DNA from: Klenkia brasiliensis
GTDB taxonomy: Bacteria; Actinomycetota; Actinomycetes; Mycobacteriales; Geodermatophilaceae
NCBI RefSeq assembly: GCF_900100695.1
Contig: NZ_FNCF01000007.1
Coordinates: 124,001-188,000, forward strand
DNA: 64,000 nt
Direction: 5' to 3'
In this document: one piece after another, positions 1 to 10,460 of the stretch
Layout: each line of letters opens with the position of its first letter
Position numbering within the stretch: the stretch's first letter is position 1
Made by a program: the position numbers and the translations under genes
The notes under the pieces: model-generated
Told to the model about the DNA's origin: nothing
The model's database searches: none
The model's input: the letters and a program-made list of their open reading frames with translations, nothing else

Positions 1-2
1 TC

Positions 3-794
3 CTCGACGACCTCGACTCCGACGACGACACCCGGGTGCTGATCGTGGCCAGCAACGGGAAGAACTTCTGCACCGGCTACGACCTCTCGGAGTGGGGCTA
101 CCTCTGGGGCACCGGTGAGCCCTCGCGCCCCGAGGACAGTCGCCCGCACCGTCGCGCCCCGATCTTCAGCCGCCGCGAGTTCCACGAGTCCCGCGAGCGC
201 TGGATGCGGCTGTGGCGCATCCGGCAGGCCACGGTCGGCGTCGTGCGCGGGGCCTGCGTGGCCGGTGGCCTGGACCTGGCCGGTGTGCTGGACGTCGTGT
301 TCGCCGCCGACGACGCGACCTTCGGCCAGCCCGAGGCCCGCACGATGGGGGAGATCCACACCTTCGGCATGTGGCCGGTGCACCTGGGCATGCGCAAGAC
401 CAAGGAGTGGCTGTTCACCGGCGACTCGATGACCGGCACCGAGGCCGAGCAGCTCGGCCTGGTGAACAAGGCCGTGCCGGCCGACGAGGTGATGGCGGTG
501 GCCCGGGCGTATGCCGAGCGGATCAGCCACGTGCCGCTGGAGATGCTCTACAGCCACAAGGAGGCGACCAACCGCTGGTGGGACGCCATGGGCATCGCCT
601 CGGCGATCGCGGCGGCCAACGACGCCGACGCGATGGCGATCGCCGGGCCCTCGATGGCCGACTTCGAGCGCATCCAGCGGGCCGACGGCGTCCGCGCGGC
701 GGTGGAGGACCGCGACGAGCCCTTCTCCCACCACCGCACGTACTGGGAGGCCTACCAGGCCGGCCGGGCGGCGGAGCGGGCCGACCGGGGATGA
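3..794 (+). CDS. Enoyl-CoA hydratase/isomerase (crotonase) family protein, 5' end outside window
   Basis: The reading frame is already open at the left edge (codons from base 3) and encodes a crotonase core, so the true start lies upstream. The oxyanion-hole segment NFCTGYDLSEW and the second Gly-rich block ACVAGGLDLAGVLDVVFA are visible. Crotonases act on acyl-CoA thioesters, hydrating or isomerising the double bond in beta-oxidation and related pathways in the cytosol. The visible 263 codons reach a normal C-terminus ending in an Arg/Ala-rich tail. The CoA-catabolism genes that follow support a catabolic role, but the substrate cannot be read. It converges on the aldehyde dehydrogenase, with a strong hairpin between them. 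Confidence 0.9.
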   Translation, partial: LDDLDSDDDTRVLIVASNGKNFCTGYDLSEWGYLWGTGEPSRPEDSRPHRRAPIFSRREFHESRERWMRLWRIRQATVGVVRGACVAGGLDLAGVLDVVFAADDATFGQPEARTMGEIHTFGMWPVHLGMRKTKEWLFTGDSMTGTEAEQLGLVNKAVPADEVMAVARAYAERISHVPLEMLYSHKEATNRWWDAMGIASAIAAANDADAMAIAGPSMADFERIQRADGVRAAVEDRDEPFSHHRTYWEAYQAGRAAERADRG

Positions 795-797
795 CCG

Positions 798-839
798 CCG
801 CGACCGCGGCCCGGCGACGCTGCCGGGCCGCGGTCGCGG
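798..839. terminator. Perfect 18-bp hairpin, bidirectional terminator candidate
   Basis: Bases 798-815 are exactly complementary to 822-839 around a 6-base loop (816-821). The hairpin starts 4 bases after the crotonase stop and ends 5 bases before the stop of the oppositely oriented aldehyde dehydrogenase. There is no T-run, as is usual for high-GC actinobacterial terminators. Its position between two convergent genes and its length make a two-way terminator the natural reading. Confidence 0.85.
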
Positions 840-844
840 GGCGC

Positions 845-2329
845 CTACAGCTGGATGGCCTTGGTCTCCAGGAACTCCTCGATGCCCGCGGCGCCGGCCT
901 CCCGGCCCAGGCCCGACTGCTTGTACCCACCGAACGGCGCGGCCGTATCGAACGCCCCGCCGTTGACCTGGACCTGGCCGGCCTGCAGCTGCCGAGCCAC
1001 CCGCAGCGCCCGGTCGCGGTCACCGGACCACACGGCCGCGGCCAAGCCGTAGACGGTGTCGTTGGCGATGGACACCGCCTCGGCCTCGTCGCCGTAGGGC
1101 AGGATCGCCACGACCGGCCCGAAGATCTCCTCCCGGGCGATGGTCATGTCGTTGCGGACGTCGGAGAACACCGTCGGCTGCACGAACCAGCCGGTGTCGC
1201 GACCGGTGTCCAACCCGCCCGTGACCAGCGTGGCGCCCTCGTCGATGCCGGCCTGGATGTAGCCCCGCACCTTGTCGTGCTGCACCTTGCTCACGAGCGG
1301 GCCGATGACGGTGCCTTCCTCGTCCCAGGCCCCGATCGAGTAGGTGCCGGCGATCCGGGCGGCGATCTCCTCGGCCTCCGCCAACCGGTCGGCCGGCACG
1401 AGCACGCGGGTCAGGGCGGTGCATGCCTGCCCGCAGTTCAGCCCCACCGAGTTGGCGAAACCGCCGGCGATGGCCTCCTCGAGGTCGGCGTCGTCCAGGA
1501 CCACGTTGGCCGACTTGCCGCCCAGCTCCAGCGCCACCCGCTTGACCGACCCCGCGGCCACCTCGGCGATCCGCTTCCCGGCCCGCGTGGAGCCGGTGAA
1601 GGACACCATCGCGACGTCGGGGTGGGCGACCAGCGCCTCGCCGACGACCGGACCCACGCCGCTGACCAGGTTGAACACCCCGGCGGGCAGGCCGACCTCG
1701 TCCATGACACCGGCGATGGCGTGCACCAGCAGCGGAGCGACCTCGGAGGGCTTGACCACCACGGTGCAGCCGGCCGCGAACGCCGCCGCCACCTTCAGCG
1801 CCACCTGGTGGGCCGGGAAGTTCCATGGCGTGATGCAGCCGACGACCCCGATCGGCTCCTTCACCACCAGCGAGTTGCCCACCTCCTGCCCACCGAAGTC
1901 GTAGCTGCGGGCGAGGTCGGCGTAGAAGCCGAAGTTGAAGATCGGCAGGCCCAGCTGCACGAGCTTGGAGGCCTCGACCGGGCCGCCCACGTCGCGCGAG
2001 GCCAGCTCGGCGAACTCGTCGAGCCGCCCGCCGACGATCTGCCCGACCCGCTCCAGGTAGTCGGCGCGCTCGGCGCCCGACAGCGCCGACCAGGCCGGGA
2101 GCGCGGCCTTCGCGGCGGCGACGGCGGCGTCGACGTCGTCGGTCGAGCCGTCGGCGACCTCGGCGATGACCTGCTCGGTGGCCGGGTCGAAGACCTGGAT
2201 GCGGGCATCGCTGGTGGAGGGGGTCCAGCGGCCGTCCACGTACAGGGCGGTGGCGTCGACGACCTCACCGGCCCGCAGGCCGGCCAGCAGGTTCTCCAGG
2301 GTGGGGGTGGTGCGGGCCGTCGCGGTCAT
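845..2329 (-). CDS. NAD(P)-dependent aldehyde dehydrogenase
   Basis: The protein has 494 residues, a normal length for the ALDH superfamily. It oxidises an aldehyde to the acid with NAD(P)+. The ALDH landmarks are present in order: the NAD-binding block with PWNFPAHQ and VKPSEVAPL, FTGSTRAGKRIAEVA, the general-base Glu in ALELGGKSANVVLDDAD, the catalytic Cys in GLNCGQACTALTRVLV, and EEIFGPVV near the end. The ATG at 2329 is chosen because a GGAGGAG ribosome site lies about 10 bases upstream; the open frame runs on to 2389 but carries no conserved residues there. The lipid/CoA neighbours suggest a catabolic aldehyde, but the substrate is unknown. Confidence 0.92.
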   Translation of the reverse strand: MTATARTTPTLENLLAGLRAGEVVDATALYVDGRWTPSTSDARIQVFDPATEQVIAEVADGSTDDVDAAVAAAKAALPAWSALSGAERADYLERVGQIVGGRLDEFAELASRDVGGPVEASKLVQLGLPIFNFGFYADLARSYDFGGQEVGNSLVVKEPIGVVGCITPWNFPAHQVALKVAAAFAAGCTVVVKPSEVAPLLVHAIAGVMDEVGLPAGVFNLVSGVGPVVGEALVAHPDVAMVSFTGSTRAGKRIAEVAAGSVKRVALELGGKSANVVLDDADLEEAIAGGFANSVGLNCGQACTALTRVLVPADRLAEAEEIAARIAGTYSIGAWDEEGTVIGPLVSKVQHDKVRGYIQAGIDEGATLVTGGLDTGRDTGWFVQPTVFSDVRNDMTIAREEIFGPVVAILPYGDEAEAVSIANDTVYGLAAAVWSGDRDRALRVARQLQAGQVQVNGGAFDTAAPFGGYKQSGLGREAGAAGIEEFLETKAIQL

Positions 2330-2348
2330 CGCGACGCTCCTCCGGCTG

Positions 2349-2396
2349 GGTGTGATGTGTCGCACACACCTTGACCGCATGCCACGCATCTGTCAA
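2349..2396 (-). promoter_or_regulatory. Promoter with overlapping dyad upstream of the aldehyde dehydrogenase
   Basis: Read on the minus strand, TTGACA (2396-2391) is followed after exactly 17 bases by CAAGGT (2373-2368), a reasonable -35/-10 pair about 40 bases upstream of the ATG at 2329. A dyad GGTGTG (2349-2354) / CACACC (2365-2370) with a 10-base spacer overlaps the -10 and the expected transcription start, which is where a repressor would bind. Which regulator binds is unknown; the sequence is not the same as the TetR dyads further right. Confidence 0.5.
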
Positions 2397-2437
2397 CGGT
2401 GCTGTGGACTGCTTGTCCGCGGAGAACATCGCCCAAT

Positions 2438-3165
2438 TCATCCGCTCCTGCGGGTTCGGAGCAGGCCGTGGCGATCGCTGACCACCGTCCCGCCGGACAC
2501 CGCGCCCTGGGTCACGGTCACCAGGCCCGCGATGCCGAGCCGCTCGCCGCCGTCGACCTGGGTCGCCGCGAACGCCACCTGGTCGCCGGCGGAGAACATT
2601 TCGGCCACCTCGACGTCGCGGGGGCGGATCAGCGCGGCGGTCAGCCCGTCGTCCCAGGTCACGCCGTCGACGCCGGGCTCGGCCGAGGCCAGCCAGGAGC
2701 GGACGACGTCCTCGGCGGCGGGGTCGGGCAGCGCGGGCCGGGTCGTCCACGGCGCCGCCATCGGCGTCCCCACGGTGTCGGGGACCCCGTCGGCCAGCTG
2801 ACGCCGGCGGGCCGCGTAGTCCTCCTGGGTCCAGTTCTCGGTCAGCCGCTCGCCGTCCCAGGCGAACAGCGCGACACCGGTCCAGGCGGCGGCCCGCAGG
2901 TCGTGCCGGGCCGACGCCCCGTGCTCGGTGAAGTGCAGCACCAGCCGGTCCTCGGTGAACGCCAGGTCGTGCACGGTCAGCTGCAGGCCCGGGAACTGCT
3001 CGAGCTGGCCGACGGTGGCCGGCACGTAGGCCTCGAGACCGTCGAGCTCGACGTCGCCGATGTGCACCCGGTAGCCGGGCACCATGATGTCCGGGGGAAC
3101 GGACGCATCGGCCCGGTCCAGCCAGTCGACGGTGAAGCGCTGGGCCAGGCGGGCGAGCGGGTGCA

Positions 3166-3166
<1 letters not shown>
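2438..3166 (-). CDS. SnoaL/NTF2-like fold protein, two tandem domains
   Basis: The protein has 242 residues. The first half (about residues 1-125: LAQRFTVDWLDRADASVPPD, then YRVHIGDVELDGLEAYV and FTEDRLVLHFTEHG) has the pattern of SnoaL/NTF2-like polyketide-cyclase or ester-binding cups. The second half (from about residue 140) repeats the same pattern in shorter form. The ATG overlaps the stop of the AMP-ligase (TGATG at 3166-3168), so the two are translationally coupled and likely act on the same compound. The reaction is unknown; SnoaL-like proteins in such clusters can be hydratases, isomerases or accessory proteins. Confidence 0.8.
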
Positions 3167-4683
<1,517 letters not shown>

Positions 4684-4685
4684 GG

Positions 4686-5882
4686 TCAGTAGCTCTTGGG
4701 CAGGCCCAGGCTGTGCTGGGCCACGTGGTTGAGGACCATCTCGCGGCTGACCGGCGCGGTCTTGAACATGCGCGCGACGAACCACAGGTCGGCCAGGCCG
4801 TACTCGTAGGACAGGCCGTTGCCGCCGTGCACCTGGATGGCCTGGTCCAGCGCCTTGACCGCGGCGTCGCCGGCGGCGAACTTGGCGATGTTGGACGCCT
4901 CGGCGGCGTCGAGCCCGGCGTCGGACATCTCGGCGGCGCGCATGGTCATCAGCCGGGCCAGCTCCACGGCGATGTAGGACTCCGCCAGCGGGTGCGCCAC
5001 CCCCTGGTGGGCGCCGATCGGGGCCTTCCAGACGGTGCGCTCGTTCGCGTACTGCGCCCCCTTGGCCAGCGCGTAGCGGGCGATGCCGTTGGCCATGCAG
5101 GCCGCGGCCACCCGCTCGGGGTTGAGCCCGGCGAAGACCTGCTTGAGGCCCTCGCCCTCGGTGCCGACCAGCCCGGCGCGCTCGACCGGGACGTCGTCGA
5201 AGAACGTCATGAACTGCTTCTCGGGCAGCATCAGCGCCGAGTCCAGCTTCTGGAAGGTGAGCCCGGGGGCGTCGGTGTCGCAGATGAACAGCGACAGCGT
5301 GTGCCGCCCGTCGGGGCCGGGCTCGGCGTCGCGGGCCACCACGAGCAGGGCCTGGCACTCGTCGACGCCCGAGGTCCAGTACTTCTGCCCGCGCAGCCGC
5401 CACCCGCCGTCGCCGTCCTTGTGGGCGGTGGTGGTGATCTTGTGGGTGTTGGAGCCGGCGTCGGGCTCGGTGATGGCGAACGCCATCCGGAAGGTGCCGT
5501 CGGCGATCCCGGGCAGGTACTTGGCCTTCTGCTCGGGCGTGCCGTGCGCGGTGAGCACGGTGCCGGCGATGGCCGGGCTGATCACGACCATGAACATCGG
5601 GCAGCCCTGGCTGGCCATCTCCTCGATGACCACGGCCAGGTCGGCCAGCCCGCCGCCCCCGCCGCCGTGCTCCTCGGGCAGGTGGACGCCGAGGAACCCG
5701 GCCTTGCCCATCGCCGACCACAGCTCGTCGGCGTGCTCACCCTTGGCGACGACGTCCTGGAAGTAGGAGCGGCCGTAGCTGCCGACCAGCTGCCGTACCG
5801 CCTCGCGCAGGTCGCGACGCTCCTCGGTGGTGTCGCTGATCCGCGAGCCCTTGCCGGGCAGGCCGACCGGGGTGTTGTTCAC
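4686..5882 (-). CDS. Acyl-CoA dehydrogenase (FadE type)
   Basis: The protein has 398 residues, the normal length of this flavoprotein family, which introduces the alpha-beta double bond into acyl-CoA. The FAD/substrate blocks AFAITEPDAGSNTHKI and YWTSGVDECQALLVVARD and the C-terminal QVHGGNGLSYEY region are present. The GTG at 5882 is preferred because AGGAGAG lies just upstream and the conserved sequence begins soon after; longer forms to 5948 would read through the promoter. It is the first gene of the dehydrogenase/ligase/SnoaL-like operon, and a -35/-10 promoter and a TetR-type dyad lie directly upstream. Confidence 0.93.
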   Translation of the reverse strand: MNNTPVGLPGKGSRISDTTEERRDLREAVRQLVGSYGRSYFQDVVAKGEHADELWSAMGKAGFLGVHLPEEHGGGGGGLADLAVVIEEMASQGCPMFMVVISPAIAGTVLTAHGTPEQKAKYLPGIADGTFRMAFAITEPDAGSNTHKITTTAHKDGDGGWRLRGQKYWTSGVDECQALLVVARDAEPGPDGRHTLSLFICDTDAPGLTFQKLDSALMLPEKQFMTFFDDVPVERAGLVGTEGEGLKQVFAGLNPERVAAACMANGIARYALAKGAQYANERTVWKAPIGAHQGVAHPLAESYIAVELARLMTMRAAEMSDAGLDAAEASNIAKFAAGDAAVKALDQAIQVHGGNGLSYEYGLADLWFVARMFKTAPVSREMVLNHVAQHSLGLPKSY

Positions 5883-5901
5883 GAGGCTCTCCTCTGCAAC
5901 G

Positions 5902-5923
5902 CCGTCAACGCCGTCGTTGACGG
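5902..5923. promoter_or_regulatory. TetR-type operator copy 1
   Basis: A perfect dyad, CCGTCAACG (5902-5910), 4 bases, CGTTGACGG (5915-5923). It overlaps the -10 of the promoter driving the acyl-CoA dehydrogenase operon. The same arms with the same spacing recur at 6849-6870. A TetR/KstR2-like regulator is encoded 1 kb away, so it is the most likely binder. Confidence 0.8.
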
Positions 5924-5948
5924 TAGGGAGTGGCCTGGGCCACGTCAA
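5920..5948 (-). promoter_or_regulatory. Promoter of the acyl-CoA dehydrogenase operon
   Basis: On the minus strand TTGACG (5948-5943), exactly 17 bases, then TACCGT (5925-5920). Both hexamers are close to the housekeeping consensus, and the start codon at 5882 is about 38 bases downstream of the -10. The operator dyad shares four bases with the -10 hexamer, which predicts simple repression. Confidence 0.65.
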
Positions 5949-5962
5949 GGGTGCCGACGGGG

Positions 5963-6814
5963 TCAGGGCCAGTCGTAGAAGCCGCGGCCGGACTTGGCGC
6001 CAAGCTCTCCTGCAGCGACCTTGTCGACCAGCAGCTGCGGCGGTGCGAACTGCGGCCCCAGGGCCGTCTCGAGGTTCCGGGCGATGTGCAGCCGCACGTC
6101 CAGCCCGACGATGTCGGTCAGCCGCAGGGGCCCGACGGGGTGCCGGTAGGCCAGCTGGACCGCCCGGTCGATGTCGGCCGGTTCGCCCACCCCCTGCTCG
6201 ACCATCCGGATGGCCTCCAGGGCGGCCACCACGTCGAGCCGGCTGGTGGCGAAGCCCGGCGCGTCGGCGACCACCGCGGACTCCTTGCCGATACCGGCGA
6301 CGGCGGCCAGCGCCGTCTCCAGCGTCGCCGCCGACGTGCGGGCGCCGCGGACCACCTCGACCACCGGGATGGACCAGACGGGGTTGAAGAAGTGCAGGCC
6401 GAGGAACGCCTCGGGGCGGGCCAGCCCCTCGGCGAGGGCGTCGATGGACAGGGCGCTGGTGTTGCTGGCCAGCACGGCCGGTCCGCGCGCCTCGCAGGCG
6501 GCCAGCACCCGGTGCTTGAGCGCCAGGTCCTCGGGCACCGTCTCGACGACCAGGTCCAGGCCCTCGGGGAGCTCCTCGGCCGAGGGCGCGTGCTCCAGGC
6601 GGTCGGCCAGGCCGGCGGCGACCTCGGCGGAGAGCTTGCCGCGGCGCACTCCGGCCTCGGCTGCGCCGGCCACCTCGCGGCGCACCGCGACCATCCGTGC
6701 GTGGTCGGGCTCGACCACCACGGTGCGCGCCCCGGTCACCGCGAAGACGTAGGCGATGCCCACGCCCATCGTGCCGGCCCCGACCACACCGACGCTGCCC
6801 GTCGCACCCGCCAC
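5963..6814 (-). CDS. 3-hydroxyacyl-CoA dehydrogenase
   Basis: The 283-residue protein matches the usual length of short 3-hydroxybutyryl/3-hydroxyacyl-CoA dehydrogenases. It has an N-terminal Rossmann motif SVGVVGAGTMGVGIAYVFA and the catalytic-region blocks NTSALSIDAL and GLHFFNPVWSIPVVEVV (His in HFFNP). The C-terminal helical domain includes FATSRLDVVAALEAIRMVE and ends in KSGRGFYDWP. It oxidises the 3-hydroxyacyl-CoA made by a crotonase with NAD+. The GTG at 6814 is chosen because GAGGAGG lies 6 bases upstream; longer forms would run through the operator at 6849-6870. It is transcribed towards, and probably separately from, the dehydrogenase operon. Confidence 0.92.
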   Translation of the reverse strand: MAGATGSVGVVGAGTMGVGIAYVFAVTGARTVVVEPDHARMVAVRREVAGAAEAGVRRGKLSAEVAAGLADRLEHAPSAEELPEGLDLVVETVPEDLALKHRVLAACEARGPAVLASNTSALSIDALAEGLARPEAFLGLHFFNPVWSIPVVEVVRGARTSAATLETALAAVAGIGKESAVVADAPGFATSRLDVVAALEAIRMVEQGVGEPADIDRAVQLAYRHPVGPLRLTDIVGLDVRLHIARNLETALGPQFAPPQLLVDKVAAGELGAKSGRGFYDWP

Positions 6815-6848
6815 CCGGTCCTCCTCGACGCGTCCTGGCTGTACCGTG

Positions 6849-6870
6849 CCGTCAACGTACACGTTGACGG
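6849..6870. promoter_or_regulatory. TetR-type operator copy 2
   Basis: CCGTCAACG (6849-6857), 4 bases, CGTTGACGG (6862-6870): the same 9-base arms and 4-base spacing as the dyad at 5902-5923. It lies 35-56 bases upstream of the 3-hydroxyacyl-CoA dehydrogenase start and in the gap just after the TetR gene, so one regulator can control both catabolic units. Confidence 0.8.
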
Positions 6871-6912
6871 CCTCGGGCGGAGCGACCGCGGTGCGGACCG
6901 GGCGATGAGCGA

Positions 6913-7569
6913 TCAGCGGGCCGTGAGGCCGTCCAGCAGCACGTCCGCGTAGGCGCGCCCGATGGTCGCGGCGTCGACGTCGGACTTCTCGGGGTTGAAC
7001 CACCGGTTCGTCCACCCGACCATGCCGATCAGCCCGTAGGCGAGCACCCACGGCTCGGCGACCGGCCGGATGGTGCCCTCGGCGATGCCCGACTCGATGA
7101 TCGCGGTCACGCAGTCCTGGTAGGCGCGGTTGAGCCCGCGCATCTCGGCCGACCAGTCGGCGCGCTTCTGCCCGACGTGCGACAGGTTCTCCTGGATGAA
7201 GACGTACAGGAAGGGATAGGACGCGGCGTAGGAGTCCATCAGCTCGGTGACCAGTCGGCGCAGCTTGTCCGGGGCGTCCCCGGCGCCGTCCCGGATGGCT
7301 TCGGCCCGTGCGACGTTGGCCCGGACGGCATCGCTGACGACCTCGTCGAACAGCTCCTCCTTGCTGCCGACGTAGTAGTACAGCGTCGCGCGGTCGGTCC
7401 CGAGCGCCTCGGCGATCTGCCCGATGCTCGTGCCGCGGAACCCGTGCGACTTGAACAGGCCGGCCGCCGCCGCGATGATCTCCTGCCGCCGCTCCCGGTA
7501 CGCCGCGCGGTCGCCGTCCTGGGCCGCGGCCCGGCGACGACCGATCGCGCTCGCCTGCTCCTCGCTCAC
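6913..7569 (-). CDS. TetR/AcrR-family regulator, KstR2-like
   Basis: The protein has 218 residues. The N-terminal helix-turn-helix spans about residues 30-76 (IIAAAAGLFKSHGFRGTSIG, ALGTDRATLYYYVGSKEELF). The C-terminal ligand domain carries MVGWTNRWFNPEKSD, which resembles the C-terminal domain of KstR2-type regulators of lipid/steroid CoA catabolism. It probably represses the neighbouring genes through the two CCGTCAACG-N4-CGTTGACGG dyads and is released by an acyl-CoA ligand. That is inferred from context. No dyad is visible in front of its own gene. Confidence 0.9.
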   Translation of the reverse strand: MSEEQASAIGRRRAAAQDGDRAAYRERRQEIIAAAAGLFKSHGFRGTSIGQIAEALGTDRATLYYYVGSKEELFDEVVSDAVRANVARAEAIRDGAGDAPDKLRRLVTELMDSYAASYPFLYVFIQENLSHVGQKRADWSAEMRGLNRAYQDCVTAIIESGIAEGTIRPVAEPWVLAYGLIGMVGWTNRWFNPEKSDVDAATIGRAYADVLLDGLTAR

Positions 7570-7629
7570 CCCGTCGACCCTAGGCGTTGCGGCCCCGCGG
7601 GAGTCCGGGCCCGACCGCGCGACGCCACG

Positions 7630-8801
<1,172 letters not shown>

Positions 8802-8805
<4 letters not shown>

Positions 8806-9743
8806 GCCAGTGCCTCCGCGCGCTCGTCGTCGGTCAGGGGGTGGGCGGGGTGCTGCGGGAACTCCTCGCGGGCCTGCTTGCCGCGGGGTGCGCCGTCGCT
8901 GCGGACCACCTCACCGGTCTCCATCACCTGCTTGAACCGGCGCAGGTCGTCGTCGAGCTGCTGGGAGGGCTCCTCCCCGAACCACCGGGCGACGGCCTTC
9001 CCGACCGCCCCGCCGGGGATGCGGTAGTTCAGCGCCACGTGCACCTCCGTGCCCCGCCCGCCGGGCGCGGGCAGGAAGAGCACCTCGCCGTTGTTCGGCA
9101 CGTCGGCGCCGTCGAGGGAGCGCCAGGCGATCCGCTCCCCGGGGACGTCGGCGGTGGTCTCGGCGTCCCACTCGACGGACTTCCCGAAGGGGGCGCTGGC
9201 CTTCCACCGGCTGCGCCCGCCCCCGGTGTCGCGCACCTCGTCCAGGTGTGCCATGAACGTGGGCAGCCGGTCGAGCTGGCGCCAGAACGCGTACACCTCC
9301 TCCGGTGGCCGGGTGACGGTCGTGGTCGACGTGAGCTCCATGGGTCTCCTGGTCTCTTTCCGGTTCGAGCGGGTGAGGGCGGCGTGCACGTCGACGGCGG
9401 TCACGACGGCCAGGGCCGCCGTGCTGAGCACCGTGCGCTGCAGGCCGCGGCCGTCGTGGTGGCGCAGGGCGCGGCCCATCAGCGTCAGGTCCATCGCGTC
9501 GCCGCCGACGCGGGCCCACAGCCACGCGGGGTGCGGGCGGCCGAGCAGGCCGGCCGCGGCGACCAGCTCCCGGACGCCGACGACCACCGTGGCCGTGCGG
9601 TGCCGGGGGGCGTCACCGACGCCGAGGGCCCGGGCGACCTCGGCCGGTCGCAGCACCTGCGGGACGCCGAGCGCCGCGCTGAACAGGCCCAGGCCGCGGG
9701 TCAGCGGGTCGGCCCGCAGCGGTGCGTGGGGTGGGGACGGCAT
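8802..9743 (-). CDS. Membrane-helix domain fused to SRPBCC (cyclase/dehydrase) domain
   Basis: The protein has 313 residues. Residues 1 to about 130 contain hydrophobic stretches (LGLFSAALGVPQVLRP, VVVGVRELVAAAGLLG, VLSTAALAVVTAVDVHAAL) of the DUF4267-like kind often fused to this family. From residue 135 comes an SRPBCC domain (VTRPPEEVYAFWRQLDRLP, GGRGTEVHVALNYRIPGG) that would form a hydrophobic ligand pocket. The ATG at 9743 has GGAGG just upstream. A second in-frame ATG at 9341 has AGGAG upstream and could yield the SRPBCC domain alone. First gene of a two-gene operon with the zinc dehydrogenase; a dyad operator lies 63 bases upstream. Confidence 0.85.
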
Positions 9744-9805
9744 CGCGCACCTCCGGGTGTCGGTCGTCGGAGCACCCAGCCCACCTCCGGGGTGCCGGTC
9801 GGCGC

Positions 9806-9825
9806 CATCGGCAGGTCTGCCGATG
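9806..9825. promoter_or_regulatory. Dyad operator, island copy 1
   Basis: CATCGGCAG (9806-9814), GT, CTGCCGATG (9817-9825): perfect 9-base arms with a 2-base spacer. It lies between the divergent SRPBCC (start 9743) and DJ-1/PfpI (start 9903) genes. A near-identical site lies at 18935-18952 at the other end of the island, next to a LuxR-type regulator. A further half-site ATCGGC is at 9851-9856. An 18-20 base dyad is the usual size for LuxR/NarL-type dimers. Confidence 0.75.
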
Positions 9826-9902
9826 TGGTGCGCGGTCTGCGGCGGCTTCCATCGGCGTGCACCCCGAGCCCGGCGGGTCGCAAGAGTGCGGAGGTGGCCG
9901 AC

Positions 9903-10460
9903 GTGGCCGGTGAGCTGAAGGGACGACGGGTCGCGATCCTGGCGGCGGACGGGGTGGAGCGGGTCGAGCTGGAGCAGCCCCGACAGGCCCTGGAGGACGC
10001 CGGTGCCCGCACCGAGGTCCTGTCGATCGCGAGCGGCGAGATCCAGGCGCGCGACCACGACCTGGCCGACGCCGGCACGTTCGGCGTGGACGGGCTGGTG
10101 GGGGACGCCTTGGTCGGGGACTACGACGCCCTGCTGCTGCCCGGCGGCACGGTGAACCCGGACAAGCTCCGGGTGGAGGCCGACGCCGTCCGCTTCGCCG
10201 GGGACTTCGTCCGGTCGGGCAAGCCGGTGGCCTCCATCTGCCACGGTCCGTGGACCCTCGCCGAGGCCGGCGTGGTCACCGGTCGGCGGCTGACGTCGTG
10301 GCCCAGCGTGCGCACCGACCTGCGCAACGCCGGCGCCGAGGTGGTCGACGAGGAGGTCGTCACCGACGGCAACCTGACCACCAGCCGCTCGCCGGACGAC
10401 CTCCCCGCGTTCTGCGCCCGCATCGTGCAGGAGTTCGCCCGGCCCGCGGCCGGCCGGTGA
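9903..10460 (+). CDS. DJ-1/PfpI family protein
   Basis: The protein has 185 residues. It has the flavodoxin-like core (VAILAADGVERVELEQP), the LLLPGG strand-turn and the nucleophile elbow ASICHGPWTL with Cys113, the reactive Cys of the PfpI/YhbO/DJ-1 family. Such proteins act as stress-induced deglycases, glyoxalases or amidases on aldehyde-damaged molecules; which one applies here is not shown. The GTG at 9903 is chosen because GGAGG lies 8 bases upstream (9890-9894); the GTG at 9894 overlaps that site. It is the first gene of a four-gene plus-strand operon and is divergent from the SRPBCC/dehydrogenase pair across the dyad operator. Confidence 0.88.
   Translation: MAGELKGRRVAILAADGVERVELEQPRQALEDAGARTEVLSIASGEIQARDHDLADAGTFGVDGLVGDALVGDYDALLLPGGTVNPDKLRVEADAVRFAGDFVRSGKPVASICHGPWTLAEAGVVTGRRLTSWPSVRTDLRNAGAEVVDEEVVTDGNLTTSRSPDDLPAFCARIVQEFARPAAGR

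Noticed and set aside
212-2374. Long plus-strand open frame across the crotonase and aldehyde dehydrogenase genes
   Set aside because: Its translation is Gly/Arg/Ala-rich without motifs and is antisense or out of frame to two clear enzymes; it is a high-GC artefact.
2371-2397. TTGAC...GTCAA near the aldehyde dehydrogenase promoter as a third copy of the TetR dyad
   Set aside because: The half-sites point outward and are about 15 bases apart, unlike the GTCAACG-N4-CGTTGAC arrangement; part of it is better explained as the -35 element.
4684-5721. Upstream extension of the AMP-ligase frame through the acyl-CoA dehydrogenase gene
   Set aside because: The extension is out-of-frame Arg/Gly-rich sequence; the ligase N-terminus begins at the GTG at 4683, right after the dehydrogenase stop.
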